A DNA stretch of 64,000 nt from Prevotellaceae bacterium (lineage in GTDB: Bacteria > Bacteroidota > Bacteroidia > Bacteroidales > Bacteroidaceae): contig JAISIN010000042.1 of the NCBI GenBank assembly GCA_031262085.1, positions 1 to 64,000 on the forward strand. Reading direction: 5' to 3'. The translations under genes were made by a program, and so were the position numbers. Below are positions 26,920 to 35,863 of the stretch, one piece after another. The notes under the pieces are model-generated. The model was not told the DNA's origin and did not search any database. It saw only the letters and a program-made list of their open reading frames with translations. Position 1 is the stretch's first letter; each line of letters begins with the position of its first letter.

Positions 26920-27426
26920 ATGTCGACAGCGTTGTACGCTCCCCCGACCCATGGCGACCTGCACATAGAGAGCGACATCTCTACGATGAAAGTCGCCATC
27001 GCCGTATCCGACTGGAATCCCAACGTGACCCACCTCATGCTGAACGAGGCGAAGCAAACGTTGCTCCACTATGGCGTACAAGCGGGAAATATTCACATTG
27101 CTCACGTACCCGGTAGCTTCGAGCTTGTCTATGCTGCCCATGCCTTCATCGAAGGCATACCTACCGACGGGGCGATTGATGCCGTTATCGTGCTGGGATG
27201 TGTTGTGCGGGGCGGCACCCCCCACTTCGAATATGTGTGTCAAGGCGTAACGCAAGGCATTGCCTACCTAAACAGTACAGCCAAGTATCCAACCATTTTC
27301 GGCGTGCTCACCACCGATACCATGGAGCAAGCCGAAGAGCGTGCCAACGGAAAAACAGGCAATAAGGGCGCTGAATGTGCCGTAGACGCCATAAAAATGA
27401 TTGATTTTGTTTGGCGTTTAAAATAA
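26920..27426 (+). CDS. ribH: 6,7-dimethyl-8-ribityllumazine synthase
   Basis: RibH condenses 5-amino-6-ribitylamino-uracil with dihydroxybutanone phosphate, the penultimate riboflavin step. The 168-residue protein shows the family blocks VAIAVSDWNPNVTHLM, VPGSFELVYAA and the active-site segment GCVVRGGTPHFEYVCQGVTQGI. ISTMKVA precedes the first strand. The ATG is one base after the TPR gene stop. The other rib genes are not in the window. tRNA genes follow. Confidence 0.96.
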   Translation: MSTALYAPPTHGDLHIESDISTMKVAIAVSDWNPNVTHLMLNEAKQTLLHYGVQAGNIHIAHVPGSFELVYAAHAFIEGIPTDGAIDAVIVLGCVVRGGTPHFEYVCQGVTQGIAYLNSTAKYPTIFGVLTTDTMEQAEERANGKTGNKGAECAVDAIKMIDFVWRLK

Positions 27427-27490
27427 TAGTATTACCTTTGCCCCGCATTTGAAGGACGAGCACACCGGAAGTTTCAACCAACAGAAGCAT

Positions 27491-27573
27491 GGGCAAATAC
27501 CAGAGTGGCCAAATGGGGCAGACTGTAAATCTGCTGGCTTACGCCTTCGGTGGTTCGAATCCATCTTTGCCCA
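27491..27573 (+). tRNA. tRNA-Tyr (anticodon GTA)
   Basis: The 83-base class II tRNA has acceptor GGGCAAA/TTTGCCC and anticodon loop CTGTAAA with anticodon GTA. It has a long variable arm (TGGCTTACGCCTTCG) and T arm TGG/CCA around TTCGAAT. The discriminator is A at 27573, and CCA is not encoded. It lies 15 bases upstream of tRNA-Gly, probably in the same transcript. Confidence 0.95.
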
Positions 27574-27588
27574 CAACAAAGACATATT

Positions 27589-27661
27589 GCGGAAGTAGCT
27601 CAGTCGATAGAGCATTAGCCTTCCAAGCTGAGGGTCGCGGGTTTGAGCCCCGTCTTCCGCT
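27589..27661 (+). tRNA. tRNA-Gly (anticodon TCC)
   Basis: The 73-base cloverleaf has acceptor GCGGAAG/CTTCCGC, anticodon stem TTAGC/GCTGA with loop CTTCCAA (anticodon TCC), and T arm GCGGG/CCCGT around TTTGAGC. The discriminator is T. A strong terminator at 27669-27704 follows. Confidence 0.95.
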
Positions 27662-27668
27662 CTTAGAG

Positions 27669-27704
27669 ATCCCCCGATAATCGAAAGATTGTCGGGGGAT
27701 TTTG
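27669..27704 (+). terminator. Intrinsic terminator after the tRNA pair
   Basis: A 14-bp stem (27669-27682 with 27687-27700, one G-U) closed by a GAAA tetraloop is followed by TTTT. It ends the tRNA-Tyr/tRNA-Gly transcript. Confidence 0.9.
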
Positions 27705-27771
27705 CTTCCACACAACAAAATCTCCCGAAATCTGCGTACATTTGTCCATTCATAAAGTACAATATCGGTAT

Positions 27772-28866
27772 ATGATACTCAAACGAATATCCATTCTCAA
27801 CTACAAGAACCTCGAACAGGTAGAACTATCCTTTTCGCCCAAGCTGAACTGCTTTTTCGGGCAAAACGGCATGGGGAAGACCAACCTGCTCGACGCCATC
27901 TACTTCCTCTCCTTTTGCAAGAGTGCGGGCAATCCCATCGACTCGCAGAACATTCGCCACGACAGCGAATTCTTTGTGATTCAGGGATTCTACGAAACAG
28001 CCGCATGCGGACAAGAGGAGATCTACTGTGGCATGAAGCGCCGACAGAAGAAGCAGTTCAAGCGAAACAAGAAAGAGTACTCGCGCCTCTCCGACCACAT
28101 CGGCTTCATTCCGCTGGTAATGGTCTCTCCTGCCGACGCCGAACTCATTTCCGGCGGCAGCGACGAACGGCGGCGGCTGATGGATGTGGTCATCTCACAA
28201 AACGACAAAGAGTATCTGGAAGCGCTCATCCGCTACAACAAAGCGCTGATGCAACGCAACATACTCCTGAAAAGCGAAACGCCTGTCGAGGAGGAGCTAT
28301 TCCTGGTATGGGAGGAGATGATGGCACAAACCGGTACACTCATCTATCAACGGCGGGAAGCATTTATTAAAGCATTCATACCCATCTTTCAATCATTTTA
28401 CGCCACCATCTCGCAAGACAAAGAGCAGGTATCGCTCAACTATACCTCGCACGCACGCGACGCCGCGTTGGCTGAAGTGCTGAAAGAGAGCCGACCGAAA
28501 GACGTCGTCGTGGGCTATTCGCTACACGGCATTCACAAAGACGAGCTGGTGATGACATTGGGCGATTACCCCATCAAGCGTGAAGGGTCGCAGGGACAAA
28601 ACAAGACCTATCTGGTTGCGCTCAAGCTGGCACAGTTCGACTTTCTGAAGCGAACAGGCAACACCACTCCCCTACTCTTGCTCGACGACATCTTCGACAA
28701 GCTCGATGCCAACCGCATGGAACAGATTATCAAATTGGTGGCAGGCGACCGGTTCGGACAGATCTTTATCACCGATACCAACCGCGAACACTTAGACCGC
28801 ATCCTGCAACAGGTAGGCGGCGACTACAAGATGTTTCACGTAACCGACGGAGCTATCACAGGATGA
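27772..28866 (+). CDS. recF: DNA replication and repair protein RecF
   Basis: RecF loads RecA at gapped DNA together with RecO and RecR. The 364-residue protein has Walker A GQNGMGKTN (about 30-38), the SMC-like signature EGSQGQNKTYLVALKLA, and Walker B LLLLDDIFDKLD. The start MILKRISILNYKNL at 27772 matches the normal opening. A frame start 30 bases upstream lies on the TAnnTTTG element at 27737-27744. The DUF721 gene overlaps its stop by four bases. dnaA, dnaN and gyrB are not adjacent. Confidence 0.95.
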   Translation: MILKRISILNYKNLEQVELSFSPKLNCFFGQNGMGKTNLLDAIYFLSFCKSAGNPIDSQNIRHDSEFFVIQGFYETAACGQEEIYCGMKRRQKKQFKRNKKEYSRLSDHIGFIPLVMVSPADAELISGGSDERRRLMDVVISQNDKEYLEALIRYNKALMQRNILLKSETPVEEELFLVWEEMMAQTGTLIYQRREAFIKAFIPIFQSFYATISQDKEQVSLNYTSHARDAALAEVLKESRPKDVVVGYSLHGIHKDELVMTLGDYPIKREGSQGQNKTYLVALKLAQFDFLKRTGNTTPLLLLDDIFDKLDANRMEQIIKLVAGDRFGQIFITDTNREHLDRILQQVGGDYKMFHVTDGAITG

Positions 28867-29153
28867 AACGCAATCAAGCCCAATCCATCGGCGACCTGAT
28901 TCGCATCTATCTGCGTCAGGAATCACTGGAAACACCGCTCAACGAGCAACGCCTCATCAACGCATGGGGTGAAGTAATGGGACCTGTGATTGCCTCGTAC
29001 ACCCAAGGATTGTTCATTAAGAATCAGGTATTGCATGTGCATCTCACCTCAGCAGCCCTCCGGCAAGAGCTGATGATGGGACGCGACATGCTGGTACGCA
29101 ACCTGAACCACCATGTGGGGGCGGCAGTCATTACGAATATCGTATTCAGATGA
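28863..29153 (+). CDS. DUF721 (DciA-like) protein
   Basis: This 96-residue protein has the DUF721 pattern: LIRIYLRQESLETPLNEQRLINAWGEVMG and a KH-like C-terminal half (NQVLHVHLTSAALRQELMMGR). DUF721 proteins include DciA, which helps load the replicative helicase in many bacteria. Its ATGA overlap with recF supports a DNA replication and repair operon. It converges on the S41 peptidase gene, 13 bases away. Confidence 0.87.
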   Translation: MKRNQAQSIGDLIRIYLRQESLETPLNEQRLINAWGEVMGPVIASYTQGLFIKNQVLHVHLTSAALRQELMMGRDMLVRNLNHHVGAAVITNIVFR

Positions 29154-29166
29154 ATGATGAAGCACA

Positions 29167-30807
29167 CTATGACTGTGCTTCATCCTCTTTCGTAGGATAA
29201 GCCTCGCCATTTCGCAATAGCTTCAGCGCTTCCTGTACGGTATTATCGTTTTGGTTGGAATATCTGACAGCCTCCTCTCGTCCCAATATGTTATATATAA
29301 TATTGGTGCACAAGTTGTTCTCTAATATCTTATACGACCGGTGAATGAGTATATTGCGGCGTTTCACCCCCTTACTTGAAGCAAAGCGGACAAACTGCTC
29401 CACAATGCCCTCGCCTTGCAGGTATGCGGTCAGCTTCTCCTGACTGTCGTACTTGCCCAAGCGTGCGCGGTTGTTGTCGCTATACCTGAAAGCAAACTGC
29501 AACAGCAATCCTTTGTTGAGCACTTCCATCCAGTACGACGATACGCCGGTGGTATCTTGGGGCACAAACACATCGGGCATGATACCTCCACCGCCATACA
29601 CCGGTCGTCCCAGCAATCGGGTAGAGTAGCGCACACTTTCGTCGAGCTTGATGCTGTCGCGGGAGAAGTATTCGCCGTGCTGGTAGCGGGTAATCAAGTC
29701 CATCTCGTATTGATAATCCTGTCCACTCGTATAAGGTCGCTGAATGCAACGTCCCGAAGGCGTGTAGTAGCGGGCAATGGTCAGCCGCATACCCGATCCG
29801 TCTCCGAATTCGAAAGGCTGCTGCACCAATCCCTTGCCAAACGAGCGCCGCCCGACAATCATACCGCGGTCGTTATCCTGAATGGCTCCGGCAAAGATTT
29901 CACTGGCAGAAGCCGATCCTTCGTCGGTGAGCACCACCAGCGGCATATCCTGACAACTGCCGCCGCCATTGGCATACTCGTCGGTACGCGGATAGTGCAC
30001 ACCCTGTGCATAGACGATGAGTTCGCCTTCGGGCAGAAACTCGTTCACCATGCGCACGGCAGCTTCCATGTATCCGCCGGTATTGTCGCGCAAGTCGATA
30101 ATAATACCTTTGCACCCCTTGTGATTGAAGCGGGCTATGGCGCTGAGCAGTTCGGCATGTGTGGTACGTCCGAACTTGGATATCTGCACATATCCGTATC
30201 CGTCGTCGGTGAGATAAGCTGCATCGACGGTGTTTTGCGGGATGTCACCCCTTACGATGTCGAAGCTCAGCAACTCACGCTCGGTAGCCCGCTTGATGCC
30301 CAGCTTCACATGGCTGCCCTTAGGACCCTTCAGGGCACGCATCACCTTATCGTTGGTCAACCCGATGCCGGCGAAAAGGCTGTCGTTCACGGTCACGACG
30401 CGGTCACCTGCCATCAATCCCACCTTCTCGGACGGTCCTCCTGCCACCACAGCATTCACATTGATGGTATCTTCCTGAATGGTAAACTGAATGCCGACAC
30501 CGCTAAAGCTCCCTTCCAGTTCGGAGGCAACCGCTTCCAGATCTCTGGCAGGGATATAGATGGAGTGAGGGTCGAGTTCGCCCAATATCTGCGGTATGGC
30601 TTTCTCGACGATATCTGCCAAATGGACGGTATCGACATAATCCGTCTGGATGGTGTGCAGCAGTGCATCTAATTTGACTGACGATGCGCCGCCAATGGCA
30701 TTTGTCTCTATCTTGTCTTTCGTATAAGAGATGCCGATTACGACGCCGGTAATGATACTGACGGCAATGATAAGTATAAGATGCGGGGTAGATTTCTTTG
30801 TATCCAT
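29167..30807 (-). CDS. S41 family carboxy-terminal processing peptidase
   Basis: A second CtpA-like protease, of 546 residues. It has an N-terminal signal anchor (about 9-29), a PDZ domain (VGIQFTIQEDTINVNAVVAGGPSEK region) and the S41 core with the serine in DEGSASASEIFAGAIQD and the lysine in GRRSFGKGLVQ. The C-terminal helical part ends in a charged tail. It is the last gene of a leftward group: M3 peptidase, small lipoprotein, dCMP deaminase, S41. It is a paralogue of 16096-17700, with the same motif order. Confidence 0.92.
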   Translation of the reverse strand: MDTKKSTPHLILIIAVSIITGVVIGISYTKDKIETNAIGGASSVKLDALLHTIQTDYVDTVHLADIVEKAIPQILGELDPHSIYIPARDLEAVASELEGSFSGVGIQFTIQEDTINVNAVVAGGPSEKVGLMAGDRVVTVNDSLFAGIGLTNDKVMRALKGPKGSHVKLGIKRATERELLSFDIVRGDIPQNTVDAAYLTDDGYGYVQISKFGRTTHAELLSAIARFNHKGCKGIIIDLRDNTGGYMEAAVRMVNEFLPEGELIVYAQGVHYPRTDEYANGGGSCQDMPLVVLTDEGSASASEIFAGAIQDNDRGMIVGRRSFGKGLVQQPFEFGDGSGMRLTIARYYTPSGRCIQRPYTSGQDYQYEMDLITRYQHGEYFSRDSIKLDESVRYSTRLLGRPVYGGGGIMPDVFVPQDTTGVSSYWMEVLNKGLLLQFAFRYSDNNRARLGKYDSQEKLTAYLQGEGIVEQFVRFASSKGVKRRNILIHRSYKILENNLCTNIIYNILGREEAVRYSNQNDNTVQEALKLLRNGEAYPTKEDEAQS

Positions 30808-30831
30808 TCGTTGTTTCTATATTTATTAGTT

Positions 30832-31293
30832 TTAAAGTTCTTGATTCAGACGTACTACATCGATGCCTGCCCTGACAAGTAGCTCAACGCCATCTTCCAG
30901 CCTGTAAGGTTCCGAGTAGACCACCCGTTTGATACCTGCCTGAATAATCAGTTTGGAGCACTCCAGACAAGGAGCTGCCGTGACGTATAGTGTAGCCCCG
31001 TCGCTACTGTTGCCCGAGCGTGCAATCTTGGTGATGGCATTGGCTTCGGCATGCAGCACGTAGGGTTTGGTAAGCCCATTCTCATCCTCGCATACGTTCT
31101 CGAAGCCCGACGGTGTGCCGTTGTATCCGTCGGAGATAATCATCTTCTCCTTCACGATAAGCGCGCCTACGCGTCGGCGCAGGCAATAGGAGTTTTCAGC
31201 CCAGATGGCAGCCATACGCATATAGCGATGGTCTAATGCCGTCTGCTTTTCTACGGCTGTATGATTGGTTACTGTTTCTTTACTGTTGTTCAT
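30832..31293 (-). CDS. Deoxycytidylate (dCMP) deaminase
   Basis: The enzyme deaminates dCMP to dUMP for thymidylate synthesis. The 153-residue zinc protein has the HAEANAI motif (His ligand, catalytic Glu) and APCLECSK (two Cys ligands), plus the N-terminal RMAAIWAENSYCLRRRVGALIV block. Cytidine deaminases of the ComE type share the fold. The dCMP-type signature GYNGTPSGFENVCED favours the call. It lies three bases after the small lipoprotein gene and 24 bases before the S41 gene. Confidence 0.92.
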   Translation of the reverse strand: MNNSKETVTNHTAVEKQTALDHRYMRMAAIWAENSYCLRRRVGALIVKEKMIISDGYNGTPSGFENVCEDENGLTKPYVLHAEANAITKIARSGNSSDGATLYVTAAPCLECSKLIIQAGIKRVVYSEPYRLEDGVELLVRAGIDVVRLNQEL

Positions 31294-31296
31294 CCG

Positions 31297-31839
31297 TTAT
31301 GGGTTACTCTTTTGCGGCTTGAAAGCCATGAACATGACGTTCTGCCCGCTATGATAATAAAGGTATAAATTGTCATTGTCGCCCTCGTATCGAAAGCTGT
31401 TCTGTACTCCGATCATAAAAGCTTTAGCCAGCACATCTTGTTCGTTGCCTGCCTGTTTGACCGACAGGGTTATGTTGCGACTTCCTTCGCTGACGCTCCA
31501 ACGGCTGTCGGCGCCAAGTGTAGCCAATACTCCTCTTCCGCCCACGGTTCCGGTAACGTTTCCGTTGAGATTGGCTCCTTCGAACGTTAACACAAAGTTG
31601 TTATCGGCTTTCAACAGTGCCATGCTGGCAGCAAACAAGGTGCCATCCTTATCCTCGCCCCAGAAGTTAAACATCTTGTGACTTCCTTCGGTAGCGATGT
31701 ATGTCAGCTTCCATTTCTTTCCGGTAAAAATACTGATAACATCGTCTGTCTGGCTGCATCCATTGATAGCCAACAACAGGACGAAACAGATCACTCCTTG
31801 CATAGCGCAATCTTTCAAATGTTCGAGTTTTTTCTTCAT
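31297..31839 (-). CDS. Uncharacterised small lipoprotein
   Basis: The 180-residue product has a lipobox (LLLAINGC, about residues 21-28) after a basic start, so it is probably lipidated. The mature part is beta-rich (GKKWKLTYIATEGSHK, NGNVTGTVGGRG, NLYLYYHSGQNVMFMAF) and resembles small Bacteroidales lipoproteins in the DUF4847 group. That family name is a recollection and is not certain. Its start overlaps the end of the M3 peptidase gene by four bases. The dCMP deaminase follows after three bases. Confidence 0.75.
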   Translation of the reverse strand: MKKKLEHLKDCAMQGVICFVLLLAINGCSQTDDVISIFTGKKWKLTYIATEGSHKMFNFWGEDKDGTLFAASMALLKADNNFVLTFEGANLNGNVTGTVGGRGVLATLGADSRWSVSEGSRNITLSVKQAGNEQDVLAKAFMIGVQNSFRYEGDNDNLYLYYHSGQNVMFMAFKPQKSNP

Positions 31840-33902
31840 TTCTTTATTTCGTTTCTAATCAGTAAAGCATCGATGGCAGGTTCTTGTCCGCGAAAGCGTT
31901 TATAGAGCGTCATCGGATATTCGGTTCCTCCTTTGGAGAGTATGTTCTCCCTGAAAGAGGCTGCAGTTGCCCGATCGAAGCTGCCGCGTTGTTCAAAGAG
32001 CGAGTACGCATCGGCATCCAGTACCTCCGACCATTTATAACTGTAATATCCGGCAGCATATTCGCCCGAGAAGATATGTCCGAACTGGGCGCTTACGCAT
32101 ACCTCTTTCACCACGGGCAACACTTGTACAGGCGCCATTACCTGCTGTTCGTAAGCTACCACATCGTCGTCGAAAAGGGTGGTGCGTGTGTGCCATGCCA
32201 TATCGAGGAAGCCGAAGCCCAGTTGTCGCAGACAGGCATAGCCGGCATTAAAGTTCGACGAAGCAATCAGTCGGTCTATCCATTCGTCGGGTATCGGTTC
32301 GTCCGTTTGATAGTGGCGTGCAAAGGTATGCAGAAACTCCTTATTTGCGGCATAGTTTTCCATAAATTGTGACGGCAGCTCTACAAAGTCGTAGTAAACG
32401 CCGGTTCCGCTCAATGATTTATAAGTAACATTAGAGAAGATACCGTGCAGCGCGTGTCCAAATTCGTGCAGAAAAGTTTTCAACTCATCGAATGTAAGCA
32501 ACGTCGACCGATCGCCCACCGGTCGGGTAAAGTTCATTACTAACGAGATGTGCGGACGACTGTCGGTACCGTCGGCATTGCGCCACTGGGTTTTATAACA
32601 GGTCATCCAAGCACCTTGTCGTTTGCCGGGACGTGGGTAGAAATCGACATAGAGCACTGCCAGAAAGGTTCCGTCTTGGTCGTACACCTCGAAAGCTTCC
32701 ACCTCCTTATGATATACGGGTATATCGGGATTCTTGCGAAACGTAATGCCATACAGGCGGGTAGCCAGTCCGAATACGCCCGCTATCACACGGTTCAGTT
32801 CGAGATAAGGGCGCAGTAGCTCGCTGTCGAGTTTATACTTCTGCTTCTTGAGTTTGCTTGAATAGTATGCCCAATCCCAAGGCATCACCACAAACCCGTC
32901 GCCCTCTGTTTGCTGCGCCAGGGCTTGTACCTCCCGGTATTCTTCCCGCGCAGTCGGGGCGTAGGCATCGAGCAGTTGGTTGAGCAGGCTGTACACCTCC
33001 GTGTTGCTTTGCGCCATGCGTCTTTGCAGTTTATACTGCGCATAGTCGGTGTATCCCAACAGTTGTACTATTTTCATGCGGGTGTTGACAATCTTCTTCA
33101 CCACATCGAGGTTATCCCACTGATTGCCGTGCATACATCGGGTGCCGAATCCCATGTAGAGCATCCTCCGCAGTTGTCTGTCGTCGGCATACGTCATGAA
33201 CGAGTTGTAGCTGGGAGCTTGTAGTGTGATCATCCATCCGCTCTCTCCGTTCTCGCGTGCTGTCTGTGCGGCAGCATCGACGGCGCTCTGCGGCAATCCC
33301 GACAGCTGGGCAGCCTCATCGAGTATCATGCGGAAGGCATGGTTTTCTGCCAGATTATTATCGAGGAATTGCAACTGAAGCAAGCTGAGTTGGCGGTTCA
33401 ATGCGCGGAACGTTTCTTTGTCTTCGCCCTGCAGGTTGGCACCTCCGCGCATAAAGCTATCGTATAGATTCTCCAACAGTTGTCGCCGCTCGGCGTCGAG
33501 GTTGCCCGACGCCGGATCGTTGTACACGGTACGAACCCGCTCAAAGAGGGCTTCGTTCAGAAAGATGCTATCAACATGCTCGCTGTACAAAGGCACCAGC
33601 GAACGCGCCAAGCGTTGCATCTCGACGGTTGTTTCGGCGCTAAGTAAATTGTCGAATGTGGCTTCTACCCGGTCCAACAATTGACCCGACCGTTCATACG
33701 CCACAATGGTATTGTCGAATGTAGGCGCTTCGGGGTTGCCTACGATGGCGGATATCTCTTCGTTTTGTCGGCAAATCCCTTCCTTCATGGCAGACTCATA
33801 GTGTTCTACGCATATCCGGTCAAACGGTGTTGTCGCATGTGGAGTAGTATATTCCTCCAAAAACGGATTGGGGTGCCGGTTGTTTGTGTCTATAATATTC
33901 AT
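31836..33902 (-). CDS. M3 family metallopeptidase (oligopeptidase A / Dcp-like)
   Basis: M3 peptidases degrade short peptides. The 688-residue protein has the zinc motif LHEFGHALHG (HExxH) near residue 480, with the downstream ligand region MENYAANKEFL. The long helical N-terminal half is typical. No signal peptide is visible (start MNIIDTNNRHPNPF), so it is cytoplasmic. It is the first gene of a leftward group of four, each separated by 24 bases or less or overlapping. The two DUF3857 genes lie 60 bases upstream on the same strand. Confidence 0.93.
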   Translation of the reverse strand: MNIIDTNNRHPNPFLEEYTTPHATTPFDRICVEHYESAMKEGICRQNEEISAIVGNPEAPTFDNTIVAYERSGQLLDRVEATFDNLLSAETTVEMQRLARSLVPLYSEHVDSIFLNEALFERVRTVYNDPASGNLDAERRQLLENLYDSFMRGGANLQGEDKETFRALNRQLSLLQLQFLDNNLAENHAFRMILDEAAQLSGLPQSAVDAAAQTARENGESGWMITLQAPSYNSFMTYADDRQLRRMLYMGFGTRCMHGNQWDNLDVVKKIVNTRMKIVQLLGYTDYAQYKLQRRMAQSNTEVYSLLNQLLDAYAPTAREEYREVQALAQQTEGDGFVVMPWDWAYYSSKLKKQKYKLDSELLRPYLELNRVIAGVFGLATRLYGITFRKNPDIPVYHKEVEAFEVYDQDGTFLAVLYVDFYPRPGKRQGAWMTCYKTQWRNADGTDSRPHISLVMNFTRPVGDRSTLLTFDELKTFLHEFGHALHGIFSNVTYKSLSGTGVYYDFVELPSQFMENYAANKEFLHTFARHYQTDEPIPDEWIDRLIASSNFNAGYACLRQLGFGFLDMAWHTRTTLFDDDVVAYEQQVMAPVQVLPVVKEVCVSAQFGHIFSGEYAAGYYSYKWSEVLDADAYSLFEQRGSFDRATAASFRENILSKGGTEYPMTLYKRFRGQEPAIDALLIRNEIKK

Positions 33903-33962
33903 AAGTCATTTACAATTACTAAACTCTTTTACATCGGTTCTCATGGCACCATCAGACGGGGG

Positions 33963-35849
33963 TTATTCTTCTCTTCTCAGAACGATTCGACCGGTGTATT
34001 GACGGTCTACATTTTTTCTAAATTCCTGAAAAGCGGTATACTGTTCTTTAGGATAAGTGTCTTGTCGATAGAGCAATCGGTGTACAAGGTGCAACACATC
34101 ATCTCCCTCTTGCTCTACGGAAGCGTGAAAGGTTCCGAAAGGGGTCGACAGTTCGGTTGGATCCGGCAATGCTTCTATCCGGTAACCTTCGGGTAGCCGG
34201 AAGGTGATGCTGTCGACGTCCAAATAGCCGTAGGTGGTGCGTATATCGTGTGTACGTTCGCCTTGGGTAGGGGTATAGAAGCCTTTATGAAAGATATTCA
34301 GCGGCACAAAGAGGCGTTTGCCGGTTCGGCTGCCATATTGCCCGCTGTCGACGGTGTATCGGATGTTCATTTGGGGCGTGCTGCTTTTCTGTTCATCCAG
34401 ACTGACATCTTTGACACGGGCTTGCGTCAAGTTGATGGTTTCGCGCAAGTTGTCTCTCTGTTTGTCGGGCGTCAGATAGAGCAGATGCAGTTTATCTTCG
34501 TACTGAAACAGACGCGACGATTGCTGCACGTCAATCTGTGCCGTACCGTCGGGCTGAAGGGTGACGGTTGCACGGTTGACCTGCGTATTCAACGAATCGG
34601 CGTAGGTCGGCAGTCGGCACAGTTGTCCGCCTTCGGGAGTAATCAGTACGGCGTCATTGCCTGCAATGGAGTGATGTACATATCCCATAGGCAAACGCGG
34701 GTTGGTACATTCCAGCCAAAGGGTATCTCCGGGCAGTGGTACCTGCAGGATAACGTGATTGGCTTGTCCGAGCGAAGCAAAGTCGGGTAACATCCGCTTC
34801 CGGTCGGTGTGAATAATGGTGTAGACAGACGGAATGCCCAGTTCTGCCAGCATGGCACGAGCATAGTTCGACAATCCTTTGCAGTCGCCGAAGCCGGTGC
34901 GACACACTTCATCAGCCGGAATCGGTTGCAACCCTCCTATCCCCAACTGAATGCTGACATAACGGGTGGTCGTCTCCAACAGCCGGTAGACGACAGCCAC
35001 CTTTTCACGGGGTGTGGCGCAGTGGGCTGCACGTTTCAACAGCTCCTCTTTCAGTGTCGGCGGCAGTTGGTCGCGTCCCTGCAACAAGCCATACTGCCAG
35101 TTGCCGAGGGTATGCCAGTCGGTCATTTCACCTTGGGTACCTTCAAAGACAAAGTGTTGAGGGGTGAAATAGATGCAAGGTAACAACTCGGTCGACGGAG
35201 CGCTGTAAGGTTCCCACTGTACGGGCGGGAGCGACCGTATGTCGACTTTGGTTTGCCGACTGCCGTCGGCGGTTGTTGTTTGCGTCAAAGCGTCGGACGG
35301 TATGCCCCTCAAACGATAACGACAAGGATAGTCGGCAGGGGTGGTCAGGCTATAAGTGGCTCGGGTAACCGACTGGTTGAATGCGTTGTACGGATGGAAG
35401 GTCGGGAAGGAGACGATTCCATCACTCCATTTCAACTCCCATTCGTAGGAGATGGTCACGGGATAGCGCGGCGGCATGTAGTCCAACAGATAAACATAAT
35501 CGTCGGATGCCAGATGCTCGGAATATTCGGTGGCTTGCAGGTCGCTCTTCTTTAATTTGCGTATGACATTGCCTCCGGCATCGCGTACTTCGCCTGCAAA
35601 TTTCTTCAGAGAGCTGAAACGGTCGCAATAGCACACAAAACGGGCTTGGTCTCTTCCTTTTTCATTCAGGATCTCTATCACCCGCCGCTCTTTTACGGTG
35701 GCGTCGACGGGCGAGGTGCAGACAATCTCGGTAGAAGCATCGCGCACGACCGACCAGCAATCGACCGGCGCCGATTGCGCACAAAGCGGCGACAGGCACC
35801 CAACAACAGCCTCCGTTACCATGAACAATATACTTATGCTTATCCTCAT
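33963..35849 (-). CDS. DUF3857/transglutaminase-like secreted protein
   Basis: The 628-residue protein has a signal peptide (MRISISILFMVTEAVVGCLSPLCA). It has a DUF3857 beta-rich domain (about 30-230), a transglutaminase-like core (about 270-400) and a C-terminal beta domain. In the core, RTGFGDCKGLSNYARAMLAELGI holds the cysteine, followed by NHVILQVPL and LWLECTNP. The Cys-His-Asp/Glu arrangement looks preserved, so a peptidase or cross-linking activity is possible. It follows its relative at 35864-37873 by 14 bases. Confidence 0.85.
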   Translation of the reverse strand: MRISISILFMVTEAVVGCLSPLCAQSAPVDCWSVVRDASTEIVCTSPVDATVKERRVIEILNEKGRDQARFVCYCDRFSSLKKFAGEVRDAGGNVIRKLKKSDLQATEYSEHLASDDYVYLLDYMPPRYPVTISYEWELKWSDGIVSFPTFHPYNAFNQSVTRATYSLTTPADYPCRYRLRGIPSDALTQTTTADGSRQTKVDIRSLPPVQWEPYSAPSTELLPCIYFTPQHFVFEGTQGEMTDWHTLGNWQYGLLQGRDQLPPTLKEELLKRAAHCATPREKVAVVYRLLETTTRYVSIQLGIGGLQPIPADEVCRTGFGDCKGLSNYARAMLAELGIPSVYTIIHTDRKRMLPDFASLGQANHVILQVPLPGDTLWLECTNPRLPMGYVHHSIAGNDAVLITPEGGQLCRLPTYADSLNTQVNRATVTLQPDGTAQIDVQQSSRLFQYEDKLHLLYLTPDKQRDNLRETINLTQARVKDVSLDEQKSSTPQMNIRYTVDSGQYGSRTGKRLFVPLNIFHKGFYTPTQGERTHDIRTTYGYLDVDSITFRLPEGYRIEALPDPTELSTPFGTFHASVEQEGDDVLHLVHRLLYRQDTYPKEQYTAFQEFRKNVDRQYTGRIVLRREE

Positions 35850-35863
35850 ATCGTTTCAACCTT